In this document: piece after piece, positions 11,731-22,800 of the stretch
Numbering within the stretch: the first letter of the stretch is position 1
How the letters are laid out: each line of letters opens with the position of its first letter
DNA from: Anaspis maculata
Taxonomy: Eukaryota; Arthropoda; Insecta; Coleoptera; Scraptiidae
NCBI GenBank assembly: GCA_949128115.1
Contig: OX421963.1
Span: 40,593,979-40,657,978 of the forward strand
Reading direction: 5' to 3'
Length of the DNA: 64,000 bases
Notes under the pieces: model-generated
The model's input: the letters and a program-made list of their open reading frames with translations, nothing else
What the model was told of the DNA's origin: nothing
Database searches by the model: none
Position numbers and translations under genes: made by a program

Positions 11731-11809
11731 CATCTGGAAATCTTTGCATTGTTGATAAAGCGACAAGTGTTCAATAAATTATCTATATTATCACCGAGAT
11801 TATTACATA

Positions 11810-12005
11810 CACTTTCTATTTTCAGTAGAATGACTTTTTTGAGCCAAAATAAAGTGACAAGCTAAGAAGCTACGGCTACAGCTAATGACACCTTGAAAGT
11901 TTTGGAGCGAAACTATCAGCGGCCATCGGTCGTATTCTTCCAGCGCTCCAGTTTATCACTTTATTTTTGCTTCAAAAAGTCATATTCTACTGAAAATAGA
12001 AAGTG
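11810..12005. mobile_element. 196-bp MITE with long inverted ends, TA-flanked
   Basis: The left end CACTTTCTATTTTCAGTAGA and the right end TCTACTGAAAATAGAAAGTG are exact inverts flanked by TA (11808-11809 and 12006-12007). The inverted match extends with gaps over about 65 bases. The centre, with AAGTGAcAAGCTaagaagCTACGGCTAC, is related to the MITE at 36136-36327, so the two belong to one family with different tips. Confidence 0.85.
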
Positions 12006-12139
12006 TATGGGATATATTTATTACAACTTAACAACTAAAGAAAATTGTATTAACAAGTAGGTACCTACTAGTGAAAATAACATTATACCATAATATACCA
12101 TATACCTACCCATCTTTAGGACTCCATTTTTGTTCTCGC

Positions 12140-12716
12140 GACCGGATTCCTATGCAACATTCCACCGCATATTCATCCTACCACTGGAACATCCTACTTG
12201 ACAACATCCCACCGCTCAATGTTCCACAAATTCTGCAGACGCGCAAATGCCTACTGCTAAAACATCCCATCCGGGAAACATCCCACTGCTCAATGACCAC
12301 GAAGAGCGCTGACGCGCATTCATCCTGCCATTCAAACATCCTACTTGACAACATCCCACCGCTCAATGTTCCACGAATTCTGCAAAGCCCACTGCTCAAA
12401 CACCCCATCCAGAGAACATCCCACCGCTCAATGACCCACGAATACTTCATCCGCCGGTGGGTCGTTTCAGCAGTGGACATTTGCGCGGCTGAAGCATTCG
12501 TGGAACATTGAGCGGTGGGCTGTTTTCCGGATGAGATTTTTAGCAGTAGACATTTGAGCGTCTGCAGAAATCGTCAACATTGAGCGGTGGGTTGATTTCC
12601 GGGTGGGATGTCTTAGCAGTAGGATGAATGCGCGTCAGCGCTCTTCGTGGGTCAGTGAGCGGTTGTATGTTTTCCGGATGATATGTTTTAGCAGTGGGTA
12701 TTTGCGCCTATTCTCG
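12140..12716. repeat. Fold-back repeat with direct and inverted GC-richer units
   Basis: Units containing 'ACATCCCACCGCTCAATG' occur directly at about 12200, 12350 and 12415, and in inverted form (CATTGAGCGGTGGG) at about 12505 and 12572. The turning point is near 12460. Units also share 'GCGCATTCATCC' and 'GAAGAGCGCTGACGCG' with their inverts. No target duplication is seen. Frames through it are shadows of the repeat. Confidence 0.8.
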
Positions 12717-13300
12717 CCTACTTTAGAGTAGACGAGAAAACTCACATAGGTTGCATCATTATACGGCGTGGAGTGTCATGGCAGGCGGCGGCATCGGGTG
12801 AGGGTTCGGTTCGGATACGTCACGGGAAACGGACAACTGCAAAAGGAACCGAATCGGCCATATCTCCCACACTTCAAGAATACGCGTTTCGGACTGGCAT
12901 GTGATTTTGTCACACGAAAGGTTGCATCTCACTCGTGTGAGAAAAGTCCCTGGGTGTTTTATGCAATCCGCGATACATCGATGTAGCGAGAGTTGCCTGA
13001 AGCCATGTGAGAATGGTTCTCACCTACTTTAGAGTAGACGAGAAAACTCACACAGGTTGCACCATTAACGGCGTGACGCGTGAAGTGTCATGTGAAGCGG
13101 CTTCGGGTGAGAGCAGGGTTCGGAGCAAGTTACGGGTACGGGAAACGTACAACTGCGAAAGGAACCGAATCGGCCATTTCTCCCACACTTCAAGAATACG
13201 TGTTTCGGACTTCCGGACTGGCATTCTCTTGAAGTGTGGGAGAAATGGCCGATTTTCTCACACGATTCTAGAATATCGGCCCGGGCTCGGGCCCGGGTCA
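12717..13300. repeat. Two ~306-bp direct repeats plus inverted terminal piece
   Basis: 'CTACTTTAGAGTAGACGAGA' occurs at about 12718 and 13024, each followed by 'AAAACTCACA..GGTTGCA'. 'GGAACCGAATCGGCCAT' occurs at about 12846 and 13161. A reverse complement of the second motif ('AAGTGTGGGAGAAATGGCC') lies at about 13233, and a GC-rich palindrome GGCCCGGGCTCGGGCCC follows near 13278. The structure suggests another composite fold-back element. Confidence 0.75.
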
Positions 13301-14239
13301 TGCGATGGCTGATGGCTGTGTACCAGTTTAGAGAAACCTGTGTTATCGATATTAGAACTTTCAGTTCCGGCCGCTAGGTGGTTTCGCAAATTTCTGCGTT
13401 TAGACGGTTTAGATCTGCGTTGATGATTTACCACATTTACCATTTACCAAATTTTGATATGAGCATCGACTTGCGTGTAATTTTCAAGTTTAATTATTAT
13501 ATCCACTAATTCCACTGCTAAAATATTTTGGAGGTTGTGAATGTAGCTTTAGTGTCTGTGCTGGTAATGGTGAATGGCGGTTATCAAAACTTCCAGCTAA
13601 AAACAGGTGCCGTTGTTTTGGAGAGAGGTGAGTTTTTTGTTTGGTTGATATTTTCTAAAATTATAACTTTTTCAAAAATCATCGTATCAATATTCTAATT
13701 ATTTTGAACACCTAACAAATGTTGTTTCTAATCTCTTGGTGTGTTTACGCTGCATACACTCTACTGGATTGGATTAGCAGAACTTTCAGCCTTCCATTTA
13801 AAAAGTGTGCAGTGGGTTACCTTGAGACCCTTGAGACAGTGCTTTGAGTGCACTATGAGACATGTCTATTGTCTATAACATAAAATAATAATATAACATC
13901 CACGAGGGGAGAAGACAACAAATGGGTCTTGCCCCCATCTATGTACAAATTATTGCAGGGTAATTAAACGACAGCAATTCTACATTTTATTGGGTGCTAA
14001 ATTCGACAACATAGAATAGTTCGTTGTTTTTCCTTCTATTTCTTTTTAGTGCCTAGGTATACATATTTGTTAAAGGATAACTATGTTCTGGTTGAGTTGT
14101 TTATTAATTTTTGTAATCTTCGTGCAATGAAAGCGGAAGCATTTTTGCTTTGATTTACGCATTCATGATCATGATAGCATTCTGGATTCTGGATTTATTG
14201 AGGGGAGTTGATGGAAGATTGTTCCACAACACATCCACG
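13301..14239. other. Nothing recognised
   Basis: Non-coding sequence between the repeats and the hAT-like element. I see no gene or repeat in it. Confidence 0.4.
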
Positions 14240-14452
14240 CCCTGGGATAGGGTTGCCAACTCTTGAAAGTGAGAAAGTAGGACACTCGAGAGTACTCGAG
14301 ACACAAAAGTCACAAAACGTCGAGGTTGGGAACCAGGGTGCACCGCTCACTGGTACAGCGCCGCAGGTAAATTTTTTTTCTAGATTCAAACCTGGATTTG
14401 CTTTTAAACACAAAAAGAATCTGTTGAAGCTCCACGATACTTTTCAAATAGG

Positions 14453-14878
14453 CTACTTCGTTTGGGCAGGTGCGCATGCTTGAAGGCACCAAATTTTAAA
14501 AACTTTCGTACACCTGTCAGTTGAATGGCAACGCTGCATGCTCTGTCTAGCCGCCTGACCAACTACTGGTTCCTGGCTCTCACTTTTACACACACCGTAA
14601 ATGCATCTCTTCGTAGCTTCTTTGAACTTCCTTCTCGGTACAGCCATTTTCAACAAGTTGTGTTCCTTCGTCAAAACATGAGCAAATGAAATATAGGTCA
14701 GGTGGAAACGAGAAGTGTCATCATAATTGTCACAAGTGACAGTTGGCGCGTGGTTGGCGCCGATGTCTTGTTGTTCTCTGCTGTTGCCAGTTTCGTTGTT
14801 CCTGAACTTCCACAAATGATCATTGAACTTCATTTCAATGAAACATTCCCTTTGAATATAAAAAATGGTATCTAACAT
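14453..14878 (-). other. Open frame of unknown meaning inside the hAT-like element
   Basis: A 141-codon frame with seven cysteines near its C-terminal half (including KRCIYGVCKSE). The segment MAVPRRKFKEATKRCIYGVC vaguely recalls the start of zinc-binding DNA-binding modules of transposases, but I cannot assign a family. It lies in the 1 kb between the left hAT end and the LINE, so it could be a remnant of the element's own gene. Low confidence that it is coding. Confidence 0.25.
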
Positions 14879-15722
14879 TCAACCAAATTATTTGTGGAAT
14901 TTTAGGTGCACTACAATATTTTTTAGTGCTAATTTTCAATATCGGTGTACGAAACTATGAAATTCGCGCCATACATGCGCACTCAAAAAAACCGAAACGA
15001 AGGGACCTATTAGTGCTCATGAACCTATGGAAAAACATTTTTACACGTCTCTTTGGGTGGGAAGTTGAAATTTTAGCGAAAGAAAAAGCGGAATCTTCAT
15101 AATGATTGAATAAAGAATTGAAAAAAAATTGAATTTCCCGGAAAAAACTCGAAGTTTTACCTCGGATTTTTCCAAATCGTCTCATTGTAAAAATCGTCAG
15201 ATTCAAGCTTCATTTCAGGCTTCATCATTTGAGTTCGGTCTTGATATATCATGCCGGTTTTGCATTTATTACTGGAAAACTCTCGGAAAACAAAATAAGT
15301 TGGGAAATTATTATTATTATTATTATTATATCGACTTTATTTAGTTAGGTAGGTACATACACATTTGAAATACAGCTAATAATAGCAATAACTTATAAAT
15401 AAAACAGGAAATAACGAAAAGAAATTTGCAGGTACCTAACCTATTGTGGGCGCGGGAGGATGGCGAAGTCTAGCTACCAGAGCTACTCTACTCAACCATC
15501 AACCGCGCCATAAAATGAAATAACAATGCAGCATAGGTAGTAGAAAAAAGAAAAAAAAAATTCGGAATCGAAAAAAGAATCGGAATATGTTTTACCTATC
15601 CTTATTATGCAATATAAAAATCTATAAAAGTAACAAAACCTTTGAAAACTATAATGGCAATGTGAGATGTAAGTATAAGTACAAAAAAGAAAAAGAATGT
15701 ATAAAATGAGGATTGATTTAAT

Positions 15723-18646
15723 TCAAGACAGAAGCTCGTTCTGCTGACTCATTAGATGCAGCTTAAATTTCCTTTTAAAAGTTGAGCTATCCGAACCAAG
15801 AATTTCCCGGGGTAACGAGTTGTACAATTTTACCGCGTTGTAAGTGAAGCTTCTCCGAAAGAGTGATGTGCGGTGGCCCGGCAACGTTAGTTTGTAGCTA
15901 GATCTTAAGCTGGGTTCCCAGATCCGAATATTCGGACAGAAAATGCGATTTTATATGTCAAATTTTGAATTCGAGGGCTCTGATTGGCCAATATGACGAC
16001 TTTGTCATTAGATTTCGCATCTTCTGTCCGAATATTCGCAACTGGGAATCCAGCTTTACACATCGAGAATGAATATCGGATCGTGAGATAAGTTTTTCCC
16101 TTATAAAGCAAAGGGAAGGACCGGACTCGCCCAATGTTTGCACAACAAAGCTGCCCAGGTGAAGAAGCGATCGGTTTCTCATGTTAAGCCAGTTTAATTG
16201 ACGATATGTATGGGATATATGATCGAATTTACGAAGGCCATTAATTAAGCGTGAACAGCTGTTCTGCACCCTTTGAATGCGGTTTCTGTCAAAGTTGTCT
16301 AAACAGAAGTAATAAATAAAGTCACAGTATCTAAAATTTGACAGGACCAAACTCTCACAGAGAGTTTTGCGCAAGGAAGCACTCAAAAAATGTCTACCAG
16401 CGTACAACAGCTTTAAAGATAGAAATGATTTCTGCAGTAATTTTTTGACATGAGTTTTAAATCTGAAATCTGCTGACAAATGGCAGCAGCTGACCGTTTA
16501 TTGATATAGACAGATTGTGATTCAAGAACTGCACATGGGCTTTACTGCCATATAACATAATTTGCGATTTGGACGGATTCAGCTTTAAGTTATGCTCAAG
16601 AGAAAGTTGATGAATTAATTCCAGATCACTATTGACTCTCACAGCTGCTTCACGGAACTCCTGCTGATCAAAGTGATAATACAGCTGGGTGTCATCTGCA
16701 TAAGCTTGCACCTCACAATGCCGCATGGCTTTGAGGATATCTGCTGTGTAAATAATGAAAAGTAACGGCCCAAGAATAGACCCCTGAGGAACACCGGACA
16801 GAACTTCAATCAGGGCGGAGTGTTTACCGTTACAAAATATTTTCTGAAACCTTCCGCAAAAATAAGATTTCATCAAGTCAAGTGACTTTCCCCGGAATCC
16901 ATAATACTTAAGCTTGGCACACATTAATTCATTGTTAACCGTATCGAACGCTTTTGAATAGTCCAGCAGCACCAAAACGCTATCCCGTCCGCAATCACGA
17001 GCCCGAATCAAATCATCAAAGACCTTCGTCAAGGATGTAGCAGTACTGTAATTCTTCCTGAAACCACTCTGATGTCTTGGCAATATGTCCTTTTCGACCA
17101 CAAACGTGTAAATTTGGTTATAAAGAGCTCGTTCAAATATCTTAGACATGGCAGGCAAAATACTTATCACCCGAATGTCACCAAAGCCGGAAGGATCAAT
17201 TTTTTTTGGAATGGGCTTTCCTATTGCTATTTTCCAAGCATCGGGAAAATAGCCTACCTCTATAGAGCAATTAATAATATGTGTCAAATATTTGTCGATA
17301 AATGGACTGCAATATTTTAGCATAGAGGACGATATTTCATCTACACCCTTAGCATTTGTTTTAATACCGTGCAAGATTTTATGTACTTCTTCAACAGTTA
17401 CCATTTTGAAAGAAAATGATACATCCCGGTTTAGCAAATTATTATTGTAAAACTGAACTTTCTTCGCGCAGTTGGAACGGTTCTGTAAAAATTTACCAAA
17501 ATATTTATTGATCTCGTCCGGATCCGACAACTCATCAGGCAAATTGTTGTTTTTTTCAGCTGAAATATTCAAATTTTTTAGTGCATTCCATGTTGCTCTT
17601 GGATTATTTTCAGATGAAATTGTATTAATGTAGTTCTTCTTTTCCTTTCTTACCATTGATAATGTGAAATTTCTCAACCGTTTATATTCAATCCAATCTA
17701 ACTCCAAACGAGTCCTCTTAAATTTCCGCAGAGCTCGATCTCTCTGTTCCATATATAGCCGAATATTTGGCGTTAACCACGGTGCTTTGGGCTTGGTAAC
17801 TCTTACCCGTTTTGTTGGAGCATGCCTATCAAAGAGTGACACCAGGAGATTACTTAATACTTCGATTTTATGATTAATGTTGTCTTCGTACAATATATTA
17901 TCAAATGGCAAAGCACACAAATCCTGCAAAAATGAATCCAGACGAAAGTCAGCAAATGATCTATAAGTTACGGTTTTTGGGTCCATTTTAAACGCATCAA
18001 TTTTGAGAGTGACATACACCAATCGGTGATCAGAGATAGTATCAGCACACATAGTACCAACATCAGTGATCATTTCACGATTTGTGACAAAAACAGGATC
18101 AAGAAGCGTGGTGGCCCTACCGGATATCCTTGTTGCTTCATTAAGAATCTGAACAAAATTAAAGCCCTCCAAGCAGTCATACAACGGATTATGTAAATTA
18201 AAGAAATTAACATTAAAATCGCCCATACATGCAACTTCATCAACTGTAGGACACAAACTGGAGAATATATTGTCAAAGTCCCCAATCAAACCAGTTAAAT
18301 TCACATTTGGGGGGCGATAGAATACAGCAAAAGCCACTTTCTTATTCTTGATTTTTAGCTTAATAATGAGAAACTCGAGTTCACTATTCACAGGAAAATC
18401 AAATTCAACAATTTCATACTCATAAGATTCCCGCACATAAACCGCCACCCCACCTCCCCTACGACCTCCGACCCTATCCCTTCTAAGAAACCGGTATCCC
18501 GGAATTGCCAAACCACCAGCATCCACTCCCCCAGAGAGCCATGTCTCGGTCAGCATCAACAAATCAAAGTTCTGCTCCAGAATCAGCATCCTGAGATCTT
18601 CAAAACCTGTAAACATAGAGCGTGTATTTAAGTGAGCAATTCTCAT
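15723..18646 (-). pseudogene. LINE ORF2: endonuclease-reverse transcriptase, interrupted
   Basis: ORF2 opens with the apurinic-type endonuclease: MRIAHLNTRSM, LTETWLSGG, GDFN and SDHRLVY motifs over about 220 residues. The reverse transcriptase follows with LDYSKAFDTV, GVPQGSILGPLLF and the catalytic AYADDTQLY. The long frame stops at 16457; the next segment (from about 16479, ADFRFKTHVKK) is in another frame, and comparison with the usual LINE layout suggests a deletion of a few dozen bases there. Near 16056 the frame is cut by a 148-bp MITE. Ignoring the MITE and one TTA, the frame continues to a natural stop at 15723 through a 'FRRSFTYNAVKLYNSLP' tail that is typical of these elements. Confidence 0.9.
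15908..16055. mobile_element. 148-bp MITE inserted in LINE ORF2, TTA duplication
   Basis: The left end AGCTGGGTTCCCAG and the right end CTGGGAATCCAGCT are inverted, with GAATATTCGGACAGAA on the inside of both. The trinucleotide TTA lies on both sides (15905-15907, 16056-16058). A 3-bp TTA/TAA duplication suggests the PIF/Harbinger superfamily. Two further copies lie at 51447-51594 and 51598-51745; the latter differs from this copy only at the first bases. This copy is younger than the LINE it interrupts. Confidence 0.9.
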
Positions 18647-18842
18647 TTTAAATTACTGTAAATAAATAAGTTATATTAGGTAGATTAAAGACAAAAAACT
18701 TATAAAAAGGAAAGAAAACAAATCCAATATAAAAATACCTCGAAAAATACAATAAGTATAAGATAAACCTTTTAAATGGAAAGAAAAAAGCTAAGGTATG
18801 ATAAGCGAACTCCATGAAGACGAGCATTTAACAAAATATTTA

Positions 18843-19499
18843 TCAATTATTATCGGACTCGAGAAACTGCGAAATACTGCTAAATTTAAATAGTTTTTGA
18901 CCACTTTTACAAATAATCTTGCCGTTTGCGGTCCACACCATTCCTTTTCCATACTTAACAAGCGCCTCATTAAGCAGCCTCATTCGCGTTTGCGTAAGGT
19001 CTTCACGTATGATGATGTTTGTACCCTTCAGTTTCTTTTTCCTGAGAAAAATATCTTGCTTGGTTTGATTGCGACATAGTCTGACCAGCAAACACTTTGA
19101 ACCTTCTTGCTTCTTAATTTTCACTTCAAAACAGCTATCGATGTCGGTCGGAAGAATATTCAAGTTAAGATAATTTTTACATATGTCAGTGAAGACTTGG
19201 CAAAGATCTTCATTCGACTCACGGGGAGTGAAGTACACTCGCAGATTATTACGCTTAGAAAACTGCTCCATTTCTTCGCACTTCTCCCTCGTCTCCAGTA
19301 AATCACCTTCCAGAACCTGAATTCTTCTCACTTGTTCATCGAAATTCGTCTTGGCAACCACTTTTTCAGCAATGACGTCCGTCAGCCTTGAGAGGAAGTC
19401 TTCCGATTTCAGGAACCTTTCAACAATTTTGAAGATGAGGGCTTCGTCTTCTTCGGATTTCGACGATGATCTGGTTTTACCAGCTTTGTTGTCCGGCAT
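18843..19499 (-). CDS. LINE ORF1: coiled-coil RNA-binding-type protein
   Basis: The 218-residue frame starts at MPDNKAGKTRSSSK (an upstream in-frame ATG at 19535 is also possible). It has a Ser/Lys-rich start, a probable coiled coil (RRIQVLEGDLLETREKCEEM), then a domain with NLRVYFTPRE, CLLVRLCRNQTKQDIFLRKK and IIIREDLTQTRMRLLNEAL. This C-terminal pattern is that of ORF1 proteins related to the baculovirus FP25K C-terminal domain and to L1 ORF1. It is intact. It lies 196 bases upstream of ORF2. The role in the family is RNA binding and chaperoning. Confidence 0.8.
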   Translation of the reverse strand: MPDNKAGKTRSSSKSEEDEALIFKIVERFLKSEDFLSRLTDVIAEKVVAKTNFDEQVRRIQVLEGDLLETREKCEEMEQFSKRNNLRVYFTPRESNEDLCQVFTDICKNYLNLNILPTDIDSCFEVKIKKQEGSKCLLVRLCRNQTKQDIFLRKKKLKGTNIIIREDLTQTRMRLLNEALVKYGKGMVWTANGKIICKSGQKLFKFSSISQFLESDNN

Positions 19500-20360
19500 A
19501 TCGAAAACTATTTTTCTACTATTCACACACAGCAAAACGTACTCTCAAAGTCACTACAATAACAATCACGGAGCGCTCGCCGAAAACACGTCTACTCGCT
19601 GCGACTCATGCGTATCTGAGGTAATTCTCAAGAACCAATTAACTACTTTACTTTACTTACTTATTGTTTGAAAAAAATGGTGAAATTTCAACTCAATCGA
19701 ATCAACGGCTCGACAGTTAATAATAAATAAGTTAGTAGTTAACAGTTAATAAATAAAATTGAGGCAACAAGACTCGATGAGAGTGGGAGCAACAAAAATG
19801 GCGGAAATTAAGATCTACAACCGCCCGTTATCAGCATTCTATCCTATGGAATCATAGAGTTGAAACTTGGAACTGACCATAATCGTAAAATAGAAGTAGG
19901 TACCTAACTGCCCAAAAAAATTCTTGCACTTAGTTTTGTGATAAGGACATTTTAGGTGAAAAAGTAGGACGAAGTGGTGTCCTAGTAGAACGGAGGACAA
20001 TTGATGCTGAAGTAGGAATGTCCTACCGAAAGTGGGACGGTTGCCAACCCTACCCTGGGATGGTACAAAAATATTTTTTTGATTTTTGAATTTTGGAAAT
20101 GCCAATGGGCTCAAACCAAAGTACATCTTTGTTGCTTTCGAAAGAGACCAGAATGGTAAAAATCCGTCAAGGAATAAACCCAGACGGATTGATTTCGCAA
20201 CGCTTATTATTTTACCAATTCAACTCCGTCCTTGAAGGTAATTCGTATTTTTTCATTAACAGCAATTCTCATTTATTTTCCAACACCAGTTTGTCCATTA
20301 AAAGATGCTTGGTCCAGATCCGAACGTGTAACAAGAATGTCTTATTTCTGGATGCTACTC

Positions 20361-21278
20361 ACAGGAAAAAATATAACTTCGATGTCCTAAAATGCTCTGT
20401 TGAAAAGTTACAGCGTGTTCAAGTTGACTTTTAAAACTGCTTCTTGACATAAATTTTGAACCGTTTACCCGATTTTATTCAAATTTCCACCAAAGTTAAC
20501 TGAAATATGTCTCTATCGAATAATAATAACGTGTTGAGAAAACAAAGTTCAGGGGAGTAGATAATGGGGGGTGTCCTCATATTTCTCCCCCTATTTTTTA
20601 TACCCCTAGCTATTTATCCAAATTGTTCTTATCTTTTGATTCTACGTTCAATTTAGAGAAAAAAGTTACTCCCGCAAAATTATGATTAGAGGCTTCGTTT
20701 TCGAGATATCTGGGTTATAAACTTTGGAAAACATCTCGAAATTGCCACTTTCAAAGGCCTAAAAATTAGAATCTAAAAAAACTCATGATTTCTCAGCAGA
20801 AATAGGTTCTCTAGAATTTGTAAGTTGATAAACCACTACTTTTTCTGAGAAACGAGAAGTTTTCAGGGAGAAAAAAGATGGGCTCATTGAAAGTGATCGA
20901 CATGTTTTCCAAAGTTTCAAACCCAAATATCTCAAAAATAAAGCCTTTAATCAAAATTTTGCTTAAGTAACTTTTTTTTCTAAATTCGACGTGAAATCCA
21001 AAAATCAGAACAATTTGGGAAAATAACTATGGAGGTGAAAAATAGGGGTGGAAATATGAAGACACCCCCCATTATCTACGCCCCCGAATCTTTCTTTTTC
21101 AAACACGTTGCTATTTTTCAATAGATATCTATTCTGGTTAACTTTGTTCCAAATTTGAACATAATCAGCTGAACGGTTCAAAAGTTATTTGAAAAAAGCA
21201 ATTTGAAAAAGTCAACTTGAACACCCTGTATCTTTTCAACGAAGCACTTTAGGAGATCAAAGTCTATTTTTTCCTGGT
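20361..21278. mobile_element. Palindromic element, ~918 bp
   Basis: Left arm features (CAGGAAAAAATA, GTGTTCAAGTTGACTTTT, GATAATGGGGGGTGTC) recur inverted in the right arm, with the turn near 20820. The outer limits are approximate because no clear target duplication was seen. A partial relative lies at about 46500-46650 (TCCAAAGTTTCAAACC, ATATCTCG), so this is a dispersed family. Confidence 0.75.
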
Positions 21279-22639
21279 CTATTTTTGATGGAGAATCTCC
21301 CCTAGAAGTTTGTAACCGTAATTCCGAAACATCCTGTATATCGAGAAAGCAATAAATCCATATTCTTCTATTCTCTAGTCCATACCATTGTTAACAAACG
21401 TAACGCAAAAAATAGATTGCCTACGCGTGAACAACCATCACTAAAAAAACAAACAAACGGTATAGTCTTACGTCGGATTGAAAGTCTTTCAATATCAAAA
21501 ATTTCCAGTGTCATAGAGAGTAAGACTGATGATTATGCGTTTCCGTTTCTGAAATATGTTTTCCTACGACCACCTACGAAAGTGACCCCTTTTACACGCT
21601 ATAGTAGGGCCGAAAGTTGGTAATTATAATTAAGTCAACCTACCCAACCTGTGCGTTATGAGCCGTGCGTTATTATAACGCACAGTTCATTCGGACCACG
21701 AAACAGTACGAATTTAAACGACGATTAAATCAAAATTTCGAAAAACCGGTTTCCAATATGTACCACCCTAAAGGTGGATTTATACTCGCAGAAAATAAGA
21801 ATAAAAATAAAAATAACAATAAGAATAAAAATAAGAAAATGTTGAAAATGAGCTTTCAGATGGAAGCATTTATACACCAAAATAAGAAATAACAATAAGA
21901 ATAAGGAATTCCAACTTTCCATTCACTGTTGCGTATTGAAGATGCGCAGATATGGCAACAGTGGCGGCGTAAAAGAGTCTTTGAGGGCGAAATGTTTCCT
22001 AAATTCTGCACAAATCATCCTTAATGTTATTGATTAATCAAGTTACGCGGTTAACTCATGTAGAATAATATTCTACAATGTGTTTTAAAGTCTTCCGTGG
22101 CTTGTGTTTCCTTCGGAAATACTTGAAAAATTACTGCCGCTACTGCTCAAGAAATTTAAGAATAAAAATAACAAGTTGAATATTTTCAACTTCTCCTCGA
22201 AAATAAGCCGAACGAGTAACGAACGCAGACGAGCTTTGCCGATGACGATGGGGGCTGCTTTCATGGAATCAGCAGTACTGTAACTTTCCCTTCTGCACTG
22301 GGAGCAGGGCTACCAGTCCAGAATGGAAGTTGTTGCTCGCGGCCAGTCGTTTTCGTGAAGAGCGGTCGTGGGTCCGCGGCTGATCGATGGCCAAAACGTA
22401 CCTTTCCCGGCTGGTAGCCGGGGCCTTAGGCCGCTATTGCTCATCAAAGGATGAAAGAAATTGTTCGTGTCCTTTATTAACGACGGTTTTGGCCGACTGA
22501 CAAAAATACCCTGATAGCTTGATGGTGAAAGACGCCACCTCCAACTCTACCTACTGCAACAGGCGCGAGACGTGTGTCCAGAGGGCGCGAGTTCAAAACC
22601 TGCAATTTTTGAAAAAGATAATTTTTCATATATTTTTTT
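21279..22639. other. Non-coding; A-rich simple repeat and small palindrome
   Basis: A 19-base perfect palindrome GTGCGTTATTATAACGCAC is at 21667-21685. An AATAA/AATAAG-type simple repeat covers about 21793-21906. A GC-richer patch lies at about 22200-22450. No gene was recognised. Confidence 0.5.
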
Positions 22640-22800
22640 AATTGTCTTATTTTACGAGGCGACATTCAGCTATAAGCTGCTCTACCATGCAACCTCGGGG
22701 ACAGCACAAAATATCCATGGATGAAGTAGGATTCGAACCCACACAGGGCAGCGCGAATGGTTTGGCTTGCCATCACCTGTACCACTCGGCCACCACCGCA
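22640..22800 (-). mobile_element. tRNA-derived SINE
   Basis: On the minus strand the sequence begins TGCGGTGGTGGCCGAGTGGT, with a pol III box A (TGGCCGAGTGG, 22792-22780), then box B GGTTCGAATCC (22739-22729). The spacing resembles a tRNA with a variable arm, such as Leu or Ser. The 5' end cannot pair with the region after box B, so it is not a functional tRNA. A non-tRNA body and an A/T-rich end follow toward 22640. No target duplication was found. Confidence 0.75.

Larger units (their letters stand above)
9900..11745 (-). mobile_element. Decayed Ty3/gypsy-like LTR retrotransposon fragment
   Basis: Read on the minus strand, the domains follow the usual gypsy order: zinc knuckle, aspartic protease, reverse transcriptase, then a short RT-connection piece, then the C-terminal part of integrase. 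RNase H and the integrase core are missing, so an internal deletion of well over 1 kb is inferred near 10.2 kb. Frames are broken by shifts and stops throughout. No LTRs are identified on either side. This is a dead copy. Confidence 0.85.
15308..19660 (-). mobile_element. Near full-length non-LTR retrotransposon (Jockey/CR1-like LINE)
   Basis: On the minus strand the order is 5' region, ORF1 (19499-18843), ORF2 (18646-15723), about 0.4 kb of 3'UTR, then a (TAA)n-type tail at 15330-15308. Endonuclease and reverse transcriptase are both present and there is no RNase H, which fits the Jockey/CR1 group. A microsatellite tail instead of poly(A) favours CR1-like relatives. The 5' edge near 19660 is approximate and I did not find a sure target duplication. 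Damage is light (one small deletion and one MITE insertion), so insertion was fairly recent. It sits inside the hAT-like element and is therefore younger than it. Confidence 0.85.
14248..20052. mobile_element. hAT-like transposon with 8-bp target duplication
   Basis: The left terminus TAGGGTTGCCAAC (14248) and the right terminus GTTGCCAACCCTA (ending 20052) are imperfect inverted ends. Both flanks carry the identical octamer CCCTGGGA (14240-14247 and 20053-20060). An 8-bp duplication with short inverted ends is the hallmark of hAT transposons. Further in, both ends share 'GTAGGAC'-type subterminal motifs. Apart from the LINE nested inside, only about 1.4 kb is left and no hAT transposase is recognisable, so the element was non-autonomous or is deleted. 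Confidence 0.8.

Noticed and set aside
12768..13312. Open frames rich in Arg/Gly over a GC-richer region
   Set aside because: They follow the ~306-base repeats; the same frames appear on both strands and match no family.
22490..22580. Second tRNA-like stretch with 'TTGGCCGACTGA' and 'GAGTTCAAAACC'
   Set aside because: Box B is too degenerate and the spacing odd; not enough to call a SINE.
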